Shown one piece after another: positions 25,801 to 36,141 of a stretch of DNA of 64,000 bases. The stretch's first letter is position 1. Each line of letters opens with the position of its first letter. The notes under the pieces were generated by a model that was not told where the DNA came from, searched no databases, and saw nothing but the letters and a program-made list of their open reading frames with translations. Source of the DNA: Sipunculus nudus. Lineage: Eukaryota > Annelida > Sipuncula > Golfingiida > Sipunculidae. The stretch covers positions 51,286,019-51,350,018 of the forward strand of contig CM049306.1 of NCBI GenBank assembly GCA_026874595.1, read 5' to 3'. A program made the position numbers and the translations under genes.

Positions 25801-28800
25801 TCTAGTTAACCTATTTTTAATCCCTGACAGGATCCATCACTTTCTCAAACATGGGGATCGGGATGCTGGAGCCCTCACTTCCCCTGTGGATGTTGGACAC
25901 GATGAAGAGCCCAAAGTGGCAACAAGGTATGACAGAGTATACAAAATTAAGGCAGACATCGAATACAAAAATTAAGACAGAAACCGTAAACAGATAGTAA
26001 GACAGACACCATATGATGGATACATAAGTTTATACAGAGAACACAGAAGTAAGCCAGACATCGTACACAAAAGTTAAATTATACACCGTATACAAAAGGT
26101 AAGACGTACAGCGTATACATAAAGTAAGATAGACACAGCTATAAAAGGTTAGACATACAAAGGTAAGACATTCACAGTCTACTAAAATTAAGAATGAGAA
26201 AGTTCGTCTTCTGTGGTCTATGGTGAGACCACAGGACTCAAAGCCGGGTGGTCTTGAATTCAGATCTTAGCCGAGGAGCGCTCTACAGGCTTAATGGGAA
26301 GGCTGTGCCCAACGAGTGCGTCTATAGGGGGATTCCACGGTGTTATGACCCTGTAACAGGGATGTTTACTTACCAAGGCCCGTGTCAGCCACACCTGCGG
26401 GACACCAGGATACAAAATAACATGATAGGGTGCGAGTGCTACCGCCCTGTCACGTAGTGCCAAATTCTAAAGATGTAAATAATAAGATAACAGGTTACAT
26501 AAAAAGTTAACAGCATGGTGGAATCAGTATACTAAGGTAAAAGGTACAAGAAGGAAACACACTTGACACGATGTAAAATAAGGTCACACCGGTAAATGGT
26601 CGAAAAATGTTACACACATACAAAATGTAATAAAAGGTAACAAAACAACTATGTACATCTAAAGAAAAAAGTGTGCAGCAGTAAAACACCAATTTAGAAT
26701 ACAGATAAAACACATGACCGTAATTTTGTTCAACATTATGTACTTTAAAAAAAATAGAACGAAACTATATACAAAATTATGTGTTGGTCAAGTGATTAAA
26801 CATACTGTGTGGTTAATGTAATGGGCTTCTTCTGTTTTAGGTGCTGCATTTCTGCCCGCCAGTATCTCCTATCTGATTGGTACAAATGTGTTCGGGCCGC
26901 TTTCTCACAAGATGGGCAGGTGCGTGTATAAACAGTAATATTGCTTGAGCCTTGCACATTTGTGGCTTTTATTTAGCTATCAAGAATTATGATGATTTAA
27001 ATGTATATGAGTCCTAGTTAAAAAAACGTAATTTTAAGATATTAATGAATATCTAAAAAATTCTCATTTTGATATCACTCAACCGAATTCTGCTCTTATT
27101 TTTAGCTCGGTTGACTGAAGGTCATCTGAGCTATAGTGATCACGCTTTGTCCGTCGTCCGTCCGTCTATCGTGCCGTCTGTCTGTCCGTCTTTCCGTTAA
27201 CCAGGCACAAATCGTAACCACTGGACTTGTTATTTTCTAACTTGACATCCAGAGAGGTCCATGAAAAATCTCCTTGGAAACCTGAGATTAGATTTCTGTT
27301 AGCCATATCCTCCCAAGCTATGATGCTCAAAGTACCCACCAGAATAATTAAACATTTGATACAAAAGCTCCAGTATCTGAACTACCAATACATTGATCAC
27401 CATGATTCTTTGCATGTCTTTTCATCTTGGAGTGTTTGATCAGTTCCTGCAAGCTTGTGGCGGCACCTGTATTTTTTTCGATTTTTTACGCATTCATTTT
27501 CTATTTTTGAGACCTTCAAAGATGTGGTTGTTTGTTATTAGGACACAAATTGTAACCATTTGACCTAGAATCTTCTTACTTGACATCCATAGAAGTCCAT
27601 GAAAAATCTTTTTAGAAACCTGAAATTGGGTTTCTTTTACCCATATCCTCCGAGCTATGGGGCTCAGAAGTACCCACCAGAATAATTAAACATTTGATAC
27701 AAAAGCTCCAGTAAATGAACAACTAATGCATTGATCACTATGATTCTTTGCATGCTATATTCATCATGGAGTTCTTCATCAGTTCTTGCAGACTGGTGGC
27801 GCCACTTGATTTTTTAACGAATTTTTACGCATTTTATCTCTATTTTGAGACCATCAAAGATCCGGTTGTCCTTTAACAGAGCACAAATCGTAACCATTGC
27901 ACCTAAAATCTTCTTACTTGACATCCTGTTAGGTTCATGATAAATCTCCTTGCAGACATGAAATTAGGTCTCTGTCACCCATTTTCTCTAAGGTATGCAT
28001 CAGTTGGATGGGGATACAATCTACAAATTTTGGCATTCAGATGATAAATTACTTCTGTGAATTTTCTATTCAGCTGAGCGTCATGAACCATGGGTCACTT
28101 GTTTCTAAACAAAATAACCAATTTAGCGATTTCATCATAATGATTTATGATTTGAATAAACAAAGTAAATAGTTTTATAACAAATGCGTAGGATTTTATT
28201 AAATTTGCTCAGTTTATGTTCAACTTTTGAGATATTTAGTCGTAAGTGAAATATTATAATAAGGAATATTTTAGAAATGTTATAATGATATTTACAATTT
28301 ACGACACTGATTGTGTTTAATAAACGTGTATGAAGATCGCTCCAACACATTTTCGTTCCCGCTTTCAGGTGGCTGAGCTCCCTCCTGGGCTTGCTTATCG
28401 TGGGAGGCTGTTTGATTGCCGTGAGTAATATCATTTCGTTAACACTGATTCTGTTATGTCTTATATCTTCCGATGAAAATATTTTCCAACATAATTTAAT
28501 TTTCTAGCAAGTATACCTTAATCCCCGATAATTTTCTTTATTTTTACTGCACAATCGTGTTTCTGATATAGCTTTGATCATTGGTTAATCATTTTTATAT
28601 GTAACACGGTTATTGTTGAAAAAAATTCAGCATTTTAGTTAAACTGTGCATGTAATTAATTCCATTCATACAAGTACAACCATGTACTCATTAAACAGAA
28701 CTTTTGTTATTGCGTTGACTGTGCAGAGAACACTCTAATATTTATCCTATATTTTTATCTGAAAAATCCCATCAACTCCTATAATTTTGTCTAAAGTGCT

Positions 28801-31800
28801 CCTATAAAACTCATATATTTCTCCAAGAGCCTGGTGTGAGCCCTGATATCGTTTTTCATGGTTTACAAAACGAAAGGAGCAAGTTTTATTATTTTTTTTG
28901 GTAGAATATAGAAATGGCATATTTACTGTATAACCGCCCGCTAAACGGAAAAGGCGAATTGGTTAGACAGTATCAAATGACATGTTCTTTTATTTTTCAA
29001 TGCAACAGTGCTTTGTCTGGATGAAACTGCCTTGAAAAAAAAAGTAAAAAAATATTATGTTTTCTCACTGGGGAATCACACACATGTAATATATTTCATG
29101 CATTTTGTCATTTATTCAAACCTGCTTTATTATCAATCAATCAAATTGAGAGAGTATTAATTACAGAGAGTTCTTTTTATACAATAAAAAATACATTTCA
29201 GCTGTGTATACTGTGTATCTCATGCCACAATGACCTCGTTTCAGATTCCCTTTGCCACTATATTTGGTCACCTGATAGCCCCCAACTTTGGTCTGGGATT
29301 TGCCATTGGTGAGTAAACAAGCACGTGTGGCATACCGTAACGGGATAGCGTCCAATGTGATTATTTTTTTACCTCATTATCCTGTAAAACAAACTACATG
29401 ATATTTACGTTATGGTTGACTCGCTCTCCGTCTTTGTGTAATCTGCATCATTTTTAAGTATTGCTGACTCTTGCTCATTAAGGTAATATGCGCACTACAA
29501 TTAGATATGGTCGCCTCATCACTCATGGCCATCATGGTATAATGTGCTATATTTTGGTATGGATGACACATCAATGAGGCACATGATGGTATAATGTGCT
29601 ATTTTAAGGTATGATTGACTCATGAATGACGCTCCGCATGGCATCATTCGTGCTATTTTTAGGTATGGTTAACTCATGAATGACGCTCACCGTGGCATTA
29701 TCTGTGCTATTTTTAGGTTTGGTTGACTCATGAATGACCTACTCTATGGCATAATCTGTGCTATTTTTAGGTATGGTTGACTCATCAATGACGCTCACCA
29801 TGGCATAATCTGTGCTATTTTTAGGTATGGTTGACTCATCAATGACGCTCACCATGGCATAATCTGTGCTATTTTTAGGTATGGTTGACTCATGAATGAC
29901 GCTCACCATGGCATAATCTGTGCTATTTTTAGGTATGGTTGACTCATGAATGACCCACACCATGGCATAATCTGTGCTAATTTTAGGTATGGTTGACCCA
30001 TGAATGACCCACTCCATGGCATAATCTGTGCTAATTTTAGGTATGGTTGACTCATCAATGATGCCCATTATGGGGTACCTTGTGGATATCCGTCACGTGT
30101 CGGTGTATGGGAGCGTCTACGCCATCGCCGACGTGGCCTTCTGTCTGGGATTTGCCATAGGTAAGGATCCTTATTAAACACGAATATGCTGAGTTTATTA
30201 TACCTTCCTGGTTTTAACTTTTATGTTACCAGCGCTCTCCTTCAATTAATGATTGTCATTTATACAATATGTTACCTCGTTAAAAACGCTAGATTGTACA
30301 AACATTAATACAATTCCCGTATGTATCGTGTACAGGGAAACCCGTGTAATAAGAACACCAGTGTTACTGGCAAAAAGTGGACTTAATCTACTGGTGGTCT
30401 TATAAGACAGGTCAGTTATAAACAATTTGAATGCTTTCATTTCATTCAAGGTGGGTCTTCATAGACAGGTGGTCTTAATAGAGAGCTGGTCTTATTAGAC
30501 AGATGGTCATTTCAAACAGGTCATACTGTATTTGGGTATTCTGGTTTATTTGTGGTTTAATAACTTGATTTTCCTGGCGAGTTGGCGCCACATACATTTT
30601 CTGCAATGATAGTTCCTATGTTCTTTGTATACTGTTCTAGATTTTACAGAGAGGTTGATTTCAGGGACAAATGTGACGTGTATTTATTGTATGTACATTA
30701 GTATCCTTTCTACAGGAATGAAAAGTAGCAAGACCAGAAACAATGTTGTATAATTCTGGGTACGCTTGTTCACGTCTTATTGAAGTTATCATTCACAGAT
30801 ACTTTTGTTCTTCAGCTTTGTCCAACTGACGGAACTGAAGTTGGACGGATATTCAATATTCGATATTCGCATGCGAATATCAAATATTGAATAACGGTCA
30901 AACTTCAGTCCCGTTCCAACTGCTAACTGCTCTTATTTCAATATTTTTATTTAGATGAAAGACAAGTTGACTATAAGAACTTTGTTTAAATAAGATATCA
31001 CTTGGTTAATGTGTGAAACTAAATTTAAAGCTAGCTAATGATTCACCTTTTCCGTAAATTTATGTGATTTGGCTTACTCTGCGTACATTAATTAACTAAC
31101 GCCTCTGTGACGGAGATATGAACTTGTTTATCTTCAAGCTGTTGGTAAACACAGCACATCAGCAAATGTTGACAGAAAGATGTAAACTAAGGTTTTTTGG
31201 TTTCATGTATACGGAAATTGTAAACACATGGATACAAACAAAACGAACCGTGTGTGGTGGGATCGGCGTTTTTTTGGCCTATTTTTATATCAGATTCAAG
31301 GCATTATCGTTAGTTAATATCGGAATATGCCCTTTAAGTCACACCTTTCCCCAGTTATATGCTTATACTTACTCAGTGTCCTCACGTATATTTACCTGTA
31401 ACTTTATATTAAGTGAATAAAATAATATAAAATCCCTCTTTTACGACCACTTATTGATCCCAGGTAAAACTAGGGTTAATTTATGAGTGTAAAGCTACAC
31501 TTTTCCTGCAAAATGTGATTTTGTCCAATACCATATTCTGGTTTTGATATTCAGCTGCATCTGATTAATTTATAATATATATTATATATTATAATTTAAA
31601 ATATATATATCTTTCTTTCTTTATCTCGCCAGGTCCTGCTCTGAGCGGAACAATAGTAAAAGCTTTAGGTTTTAACTGGTAAGTAATTTGATAACATCTG
31701 AGAGAATAATCGCATGCATGCATCAGGAAAGCAGACAGTCACAAGAAGAGGCCAATTAAACAATTTACAATAGAATAAAAGAGGCCACCATCAGTTAGTT

Positions 31801-32932
31801 TGTATATTAGGGGTGAAATGTACTCCCACGTACCTCGATTCACTTGAATAAAATGTTTTGTTATATAATATAATGTAACATAACAATATAATGTCCAGCA
31901 TCAGTGAAGCCATTAAATCTCTTATGTCATATTTGCTGTTAAAATGGTAGCCATCACGTTCATGCCGACTTCATCGTATATGGAGAAATGTGTCTTGTAG
32001 ATGTGTAATTATGTAAGTTTCATGACTTTTTCCCCAGTCATGTATCTTTCTTATAATCCCTATAATGACTATATATTACAAAGGAGGAATACCGGTGTAC
32101 ATATAGAAAAATAAGGGTGGTGTATAGAATATATATTACTGTGTAGTTTATCGGGTGTGCGAATTTAACTACGTAGCTATAATATTTGACAGTTGGATCA
32201 CATTATCTATGACGTGTCATTGTGTACATAATGTCAAGAGACCGTTGTATATCGAAATTCGATGCTTTTCTTCATATAAAATGATATTATTGAACAAAGT
32301 ACAACCTGCATACGATTATCATAAAAAATAATTATCACACAATTATCATACAAAATAATAATAAATATGGATTAATGACTGTGGAAAAAGCGTCTGGAGA
32401 ATAACCGCTAAGTTACAACTGTAACGCTTTTGTATTACTCAGGATGTTGTGGGGGATTGCCGCTGTGTGCATTCTGTACGCTCCACTAATGGTATTTTTG
32501 AGAAATCCACCGAGCAAGGAAGAAAAACAGGTAATTTACACACCTTTTTGTAATTATTCAAATTTAAAACATTTTTCATCTAAGACATCCATTTTCACAT
32601 CCGAAAATGCATGATTCAATTGCAAATGTTGTAATCGACTTTGAAAAAAAAGTACAGGGAAAAAATAAATCTTTCGCAATTTTTTACTCGCCCTTTCTTT
32701 TTCTGAAATTGTGTCTTTTATAAAATTAAGTTACGGTTGAAAGTCAATTGCATATGTGACAACGACAATCCATTCAAATGTAAAATCAATATTGACAGTA
32801 ATAAATGAGCCCTCTGTGTATATTTTCCAGGCACTGATTATGAACGACCACTGTCCTAAGCAGTATAACAGCCAACTAACGAAGAGCACTGAGGATCTGA
32901 TCGGTGAAGAAGACTATTATAGTGAATATTAA
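19981..32932 (+). CDS. SLC18A2-like (VMAT): Vesicular monoamine transporter (VMAT), 16 coding exons, 546 aa
   Basis: Proton/monoamine antiporter of the SLC18 branch of the major facilitator superfamily; it fills synaptic and secretory vesicles with serotonin, dopamine and related amines. Sixteen exons with GT-AG junctions join in one frame (exon coordinates are listed separately). The product has a TM1 signature [14 protein letters not shown] (residues 38-51), a long luminal loop (about 52-160) with NxS/T sequons at N70, N75, N100 and N121, then FASKA (169-173), [11 protein letters not shown] (342-352), [16 protein letters not shown] (429-444) and [14 protein letters not shown] (446-459). Counterparts of human VMAT2 D33, K138, R189, E312, D399 and D426 are D39, K172, R223, E345, D432 and D459. 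The C-tail keeps an EEK-x-A-LI dileucine-type sorting motif (510-516) and an acidic end. These motifs fit VMAT better than the acetylcholine transporter VAChT. Human VMAT2 is 514 aa; the extra length is mostly N-terminus, luminal loop 1 and C-tail. The start is the first Met after an in-frame TAG; an AG at 19963-19964 suggests an upstream non-coding exon. Confidence 0.95.
20235..20417 (-). mobile_element. Same MITE family, opposite orientation, VMAT intron 1
   Basis: The reverse complement begins GGTATGGTTCTCAGGCACTT and follows the 18813 copy for about 180 bases. It also continues with ACATAACAAAGGAAATCG. It faces the 18813 copy across exon 1. Confidence 0.8.
20853..20966 (+). CDS. VMAT exon 2
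   Basis: Codes V47-S84: the end of TM1 ([14 protein letters not shown]) and the start of luminal loop 1, with sequons at N70 and N75. Acceptor TTTTTTCAG, donor GTAAGG. Confidence 0.93.
21492..21804 (+). CDS. VMAT exon 3 (large luminal loop and TM2)
   Basis: Codes R85-N188. Residues 85-160 are variable, hydrophilic luminal loop with sequons N100 and N121 and cysteines C119 and C124, then a Pro-rich stretch. From E161 the conserved core returns: [28 protein letters not shown]172 corresponds to human K138. Donor GTTTGT is weak but the frame fits exon 4 exactly. Confidence 0.93.
22357..22415 (+). CDS. VMAT exon 4 (TM3)
   Basis: Codes R189-C208: [20 protein letters not shown], matching the vertebrate VMAT loop 2/TM3. 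Acceptor TCTTTTCAG, donor GTAAGT. Confidence 0.93.
22739..22799. repeat. (AT)n microsatellite in VMAT intron 4
   Basis: About 30 AT units, uninterrupted. Confidence 0.95.
23702..23785 (+). CDS. VMAT exon 5 (TM4)
   Basis: Codes I209-S236: [20 protein letters not shown], then SACSSVS. R223 corresponds to human R189, part of the charged network lining the transport path. Acceptor TTTTTTTCAG, donor GTACGT. Confidence 0.93.
24026..24118 (+). CDS. VMAT exon 6 (loop 4 to TM5)
   Basis: Codes G237-L267: [20 protein letters not shown], then [11 protein letters not shown]. This is the cytosolic loop with the conserved DDRERGN block, then TM5. Acceptor TTACACTAG, donor GTAAGG. Confidence 0.93.
24467..24556 (+). 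CDS. VMAT exon 7
   Basis: Codes V268-G297 plus one base: [20 protein letters not shown], then [10 protein letters not shown]. Acceptor TGTTACAG, donor C|GTAAGT. The phase fixes the acceptor used by the next exon. Confidence 0.93.
24892..24993 (+). CDS. VMAT exon 8
   Basis: Codes L298-A331: [20 protein letters not shown], then [14 protein letters not shown]. Two AG sites lie 8 bases apart (24891 and 24899). Only the first keeps frame with exon 7 and gives LLQL, matching AIQL in human VMAT2. Donor GTAAGT. Confidence 0.92.
25831..25926 (+). CDS. VMAT exon 9 (TM7, key Glu)
   Basis: Codes G332-Q363: [20 protein letters not shown], then [13 protein letters not shown]338, E345 and W351 match human N305, E312 and W318 in the substrate pocket. 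Acceptor CCTGACAG, donor GTATGA. The donor is the first unit of an intronic minisatellite. Confidence 0.94.
25927..26760 (+). repeat. About 25-bp degenerate minisatellite at the exon 9 donor
   Basis: The consensus is close to GACAGACACCGTATACAAAA plus GTAA. The first unit is the exon 9 donor itself (GTATGACAGAGTATAC). Clear units run to about 26,200 and decayed ones continue after the SINE at 26213-26470, which splits the array. Many units hold GTAAGA or GTAAGC, a donor-like motif. Confidence 0.75.
26213..26470 (+). mobile_element. tRNA-derived SINE (copy 1, VMAT intron 9)
   Basis: The head has tRNA-like boxes (GTGGTCTATGGTGAGACCAC, then GAATTCAGATCTTAGCC in the B-box position). The 3' part (GGATACAAAATAACATGA, then GTGCTACCGCCCTGTCAC) is shared with the copy at 57165. 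It sits inside the intron 9 minisatellite. Confidence 0.7.
26841..26919 (+). CDS. VMAT exon 10 (TM8)
   Basis: Codes G364-G389 plus two bases: [20 protein letters not shown], then LSHKMG. Y374 matches human Y341. Acceptor TGTTTTAG, donor GTGCGT. Confidence 0.94.
27110..28095 (+). repeat. About 338-bp tandem repeat in VMAT intron 10 (2.7 copies)
   Basis: GCACAAATCGTAACCA or a variant recurs at about 27205, 27543 and 27880. Each unit has ACTTGACATCC, CCACCAGAATAATTAAAC and a GTGGCG(C)CAC motif. It starts with a GTCCGTCCGTC run. The third unit is truncated. Confidence 0.8.
28369..28420 (+). CDS. VMAT exon 11 (TM9)
   Basis: Codes R390-A407: [18 protein letters not shown]. Acceptor GCTTTCAG, donor GTGAGT. 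The exon ends on a codon boundary. Confidence 0.92.
29245..29308 (+). CDS. VMAT exon 12
   Basis: Codes I408-I428: [20 protein letters not shown], then I, the start of TM10. Acceptor CGTTTCAG, donor GTGAGT. Confidence 0.94.
29505..30040 (+). repeat. 54-bp tandem repeat of the intron 12/exon 13 junction (10 copies)
   Basis: Units start at 29505, 29557, 29609, 29663, 29717, 29771, 29825, 29879, 29933 and 29987, and the next unit would start exactly at exon 13 (30041). Each unit begins like the exon (GTATGGTTGACTCATCAATG or a close variant), carries an in-frame TAA about 34 bases on, and ends with a pyrimidine-rich CTATTTTTAG. The two most distal units are 52 bp and most diverged; units at 29771 and 29825 are identical. 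Confidence 0.97.
30041..30160 (+). CDS. VMAT exon 13 (TM10-TM11, catalytic Asp pair)
   Basis: Codes G429-I468: [20 protein letters not shown], then [20 protein letters not shown]. Carries D432 and D459 (human D399 and D426), needed for proton coupling and substrate recognition. F466 sits where human VMAT2 has Y433. The acceptor CTAATTTTAG is the last of ten tandem near-copies of itself. Donor GTAAGG. Confidence 0.95.
30829..30914. repeat. 86-bp near-perfect palindrome, no loop (VMAT intron 13)
   Basis: Two 43-base arms meet at GCA|TGC (30871/30872) with about 38 of 43 positions complementary. The inner part is GATATTCGCATGCGAATATC. No spacer. Confidence 0.9.
31030..31350 (+). repeat. Dispersed repeat, copy in VMAT intron 13
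   Basis: Shares TGCGTACAT, GCCTCTGTGACGGA, ATGAACTTGT, AACACATGGATA and GATCGGCGTTTT blocks, in order, with 36790-37295. The open frames inside are not conserved. Confidence 0.6.
31633..31678 (+). CDS. VMAT exon 14
   Basis: Codes G469-N483 plus two bases: [15 protein letters not shown]. Acceptor ATCTCGCCAG, donor GTAAGT. Confidence 0.92.
32443..32530 (+). CDS. VMAT exon 15 (TM12)
   Basis: Codes W484-Q513: [20 protein letters not shown], then [10 protein letters not shown]. Last membrane segment and the start of the cytosolic tail. Acceptor ATTACTCAG, donor GTAATT. Confidence 0.93.
32831..32932 (+). CDS. VMAT exon 16 (C-terminal tail, stop)
   Basis: Codes A514-Y546 and TAA. ALIM after KEEKQ matches the endocytic dileucine region of vertebrate VMATs (KEEKMAIL). 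DHCP is also conserved. The tail ends in an acidic, tyrosine-rich GEEDYYSEY. Acceptor TTTTCCAG. Confidence 0.93.
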   Translation, partial: ALIMNDHCPKQYNSQLTKSTEDLIGEEDYYSEY

Positions 32933-34348
32933 CCTATGAACATCAGTAGACGTGTGCATATAGACTAAGCACTGTAAACGCCTGTGTAGTTATTGAACAC
33001 AGTCATCCTGGCAACCAGCAATGAGCACGATCACCCTGGTTACCGGCACCATGGTTGCACCTATCTGTCACGTGACAGGCAATATTCTGTTAATGAAACC
33101 ACCTGTCTGGAATGCAAGTTTGATCTGGTGGCTAGTCAAAATTCTGTATCGAGAGAAGAGCTTCATTTCCGATAATAAGAAACAGTCCCATGAATAATAG
33201 TATGGGTATTCGAATAATCACTCAGTCAATTATCTTTGAGCGTGAACGATCACTTTTTATTTGAATGATTGTATTGTTACTGATTGAGACATGTGCATGT
33301 ATTTCTTATTTTAAGAAAGATATAAATTATGAATGGAAAAAAAATCAGTAACATTTCTGAAAACCTTATTGTTTGCCCATTAATTATATAATACATGCTT
33401 CCGTAATTTTTTTCCAGACATTTCTCAACTATTTTATCGAATTGAATGAATGTGGTGTTTATATGCCCTCGTGCATATTGGGATTTTTTAATGCAATTCC
33501 CATATTTTTCAGTGTAACATTTAGTATTTAGCGTCAACAAAACAACATATTAAGGTCGAATAGGCTGTATTATTGTTATCGGTTGCAGAGGCATGGTAAA
33601 TTCAAACGGCTAATTTACATGTCTCTTTTAGAGACAAAAGGACTGAAACCAAAGACAATATTTACATGCGGGCAGAACCTAGTGTGTAACAATTGTCAGG
33701 TGGCATCTATAGGGAGGAGGTCTCATTAAGAATACTATCCAAGGTGGACATTTCACATTGCCAGGACGGTGACCATGAAAAGACTACGTGCACATGTATG
33801 TGAATAATATTGTAGTCGCTTTAGCAATATGACATTGGCAGTAAACAATACCTGCAAGGTCTCGCTGCATTTATGTTTTTTTATGATTATATGCCTGAAG
33901 TGAATCTGTTCAAAAGATATTTACTACCCTGTATCATACACCTTTTTTCAGCAAATGAAACTAAAATTTTTTTGCAAATTAAATTTGGAAAGTAATCTAC
34001 GGTAAAGCGAAAATGCATGCAACTTCAAGTAGATAATGGCATCATTTGCCAAAGATCACTGTTAAGATTCATTAGGCAAATGAAAGCAAAGACGCGATTT
34101 ACTTGACATGCGCATTTACTTTACACCATAAGAACTTAAAATATTACATGTACAGCATTTCCAGCAAATGCCTCACATGTCAATTGAAATTAGGCCTGTC
34201 TCCTGATTTCTTATTTATACTAAAACCCTGTGCATTTTAGAATATGTTAGATCAGTCTCTATAGTCCAAGAAGCAACCTCCTCTAATTCACATGTAATTT
34301 TGCAACTCAAATTATATTTTTCTTTTATATTTGCCATTATAATATATA

Positions 34349-34354
34349 AATAAA
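34349..34354 (+). promoter_or_regulatory. Candidate poly(A) signal for VMAT
   Basis: AATAAA about 1.4 kb after the VMAT stop. A further AATAAA lies near 34,964. Which one is used cannot be told from sequence alone. Confidence 0.3.
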
Positions 34355-35049
34355 ACGTAATATCATGCCTCGATAGACTTAACTGAGTCGAGAACGTCTG
34401 TACTGTTTTACGGATGGTAAATTAGTAATATAACTTGCCACCAGATGGCAAACCTACGACTGGCCCACGTGGCCAAATAGGTGCTCTCGTAGATCGTGTG
34501 TTAAACATACCAACTGGACCAGTCTAGCCTGTTTGTAACATCGCTTTGAATGCTGGTTACGATTTGATATTAAGCCGTATCTGTTATGGTAGATTAAATT
34601 AATGGAAATGATGGCCACCGCTTGAAAACTAAAATAGGTCAATTGGAAGGGTAATATTTACCGATACGAGAGGCATGGATAGGGTTCGGACAGGGTTCGA
34701 GTGAACCTTAATTTAAGCACCAATGTTGTTTGCTTCCTGTTTTCTGTAAAATTTTCAAACATACAGTCTAAGTGAAATTATGTTAAAAATATATAGAGTT
34801 TATTCGAATATATCCTCAAGGAGTCATTTTTTATTACAATGGAAAGTTCACTTAATCAAATAATTTTAAAACACCCTGAAAGGTCTTATTAAGATTATTG
34901 TGTAGGTAATGTTTCAACGTGGACAGTTAACTTGAACATATAAATTTAGTTATTGTAGGATAATAAATACAACGCGTACCATATTCGTGTCCTTTGATTC
35001 TGTGAAAGGAAAATCAAACCTCATTAGGCAAAAAAATAAATAAATAAAA

Positions 35050-35430
35050 GTTATAGTTCTCAGGCACTGCTCGCGTCAATTTTAACCCCCAAAATTTTCT
35101 ATATTCATGTTTCAAAAGAGATAAAATAATACAACTCTTGCTTAGATTTCCTTTGTTATTTAGTGCTTTTACCTGTTTAGCCCTAAAATTCTGTTATATT
35201 CATGCTTTTTCGGGCGGGCGTTATTCGACCTTTTTTGTATGTTTTGATAAGAATGTCATATGATCAGGGAAAAGCATGAAAATAACAGATTTTTTGCTGA
35301 GTTGGTAAAAGCAACTACATCAATTGTATTATTTTATCTCCTTCAAAGATGAAAATCAAAATCAAAATTTTTGATGGGGGGGGGGGGGGGTGTTTAATTG
35401 ACACGGGCGGTGCCTGAGAACCATACCTTT
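35050..35430. mobile_element. Complete MITE of the same family with inverted ends
   Basis: The left end TATAGTTCTCAGGCACTG mirrors the right end GGTGCCTGAGAACCATACC. Interior parts (TGTTTTGATAAGAATGTCAT, GGGAAAAGCATGAAAATAAC) match the copy at 18813. A poly-G run at 35377-35390 lies inside. Confidence 0.75.
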
Positions 35431-36111
35431 TATTTTTTTGGCCTAACAGAGAAAAGACTATAACGAAAGTGGATAAAAATGGATAGCACTCAAATAAATG
35501 TCCGTGAGTTCCACTCAAACGATGACAGGAAATTATTAAAACGTGTACTAAGTACAGATTGGCGCAAAAGATTATGTTTCCGATAAAACTTCTTTTCTGT
35601 ATGTCTCTCTCCCCGTATTTTCAGCCGGGAATCTCGTGTTCTATTTTTGTATACAGGTATGTTTTCAGTAGTAGTTTTGTTCACCAAGTTTTCAGAAATA
35701 CTCCTCATTGGTGTTTTCATACTCAAAAGACATTTTTTTAAAGGTTTAACTAGAATAGAATTCAGTGATTTAAAAGAGCTAATACATAAGCAAATGAAGC
35801 GAATTCCTCTGTATCCGCCCTTTTATCCTGACCAACAACAAATGTTATAATGGCTTCGTCGGTTGGGCACTCATATCCCACCTGTACACTTTTAATGTCA
35901 GAACCAGCCGACAGATGGCAGCAGGTGACAGTGTGTAATAGTAATTCGATCTTCAAGAAGAACAATTCTGCAATCGACATATCCGGGTCCTTACCAAAAT
36001 TTAGTGTGGTCTTTCTTGGCCCATGTCACAATCCTGCATAGGTTTCGTTGAAACATCTGGGTTCAACATATTATTGCGTAATCATAGTCACTGCCAAAGT
36101 AAAAGAGAGAG

Positions 36112-36141
36112 AGAGAGGGGGGGGGGGGGGGGGGGGGGGGC
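36112..36141 (+). repeat. Poly-G run, over 20 bases
   Basis: An uninterrupted G run after (GA)n. CCCCCTTTATTGACGCCCCTG at 36,425-36,450 is a nearby transposon-end-like motif. Confidence 0.9.

Noticed and set aside
29739-30068. 109-codon minus-strand repeat protein ([11 protein letters not shown] units)
   Set aside because: The 54-bp unit is a multiple of three and lacks a stop on that strand. It is antisense to the junction array of VMAT intron 12, not a gene.
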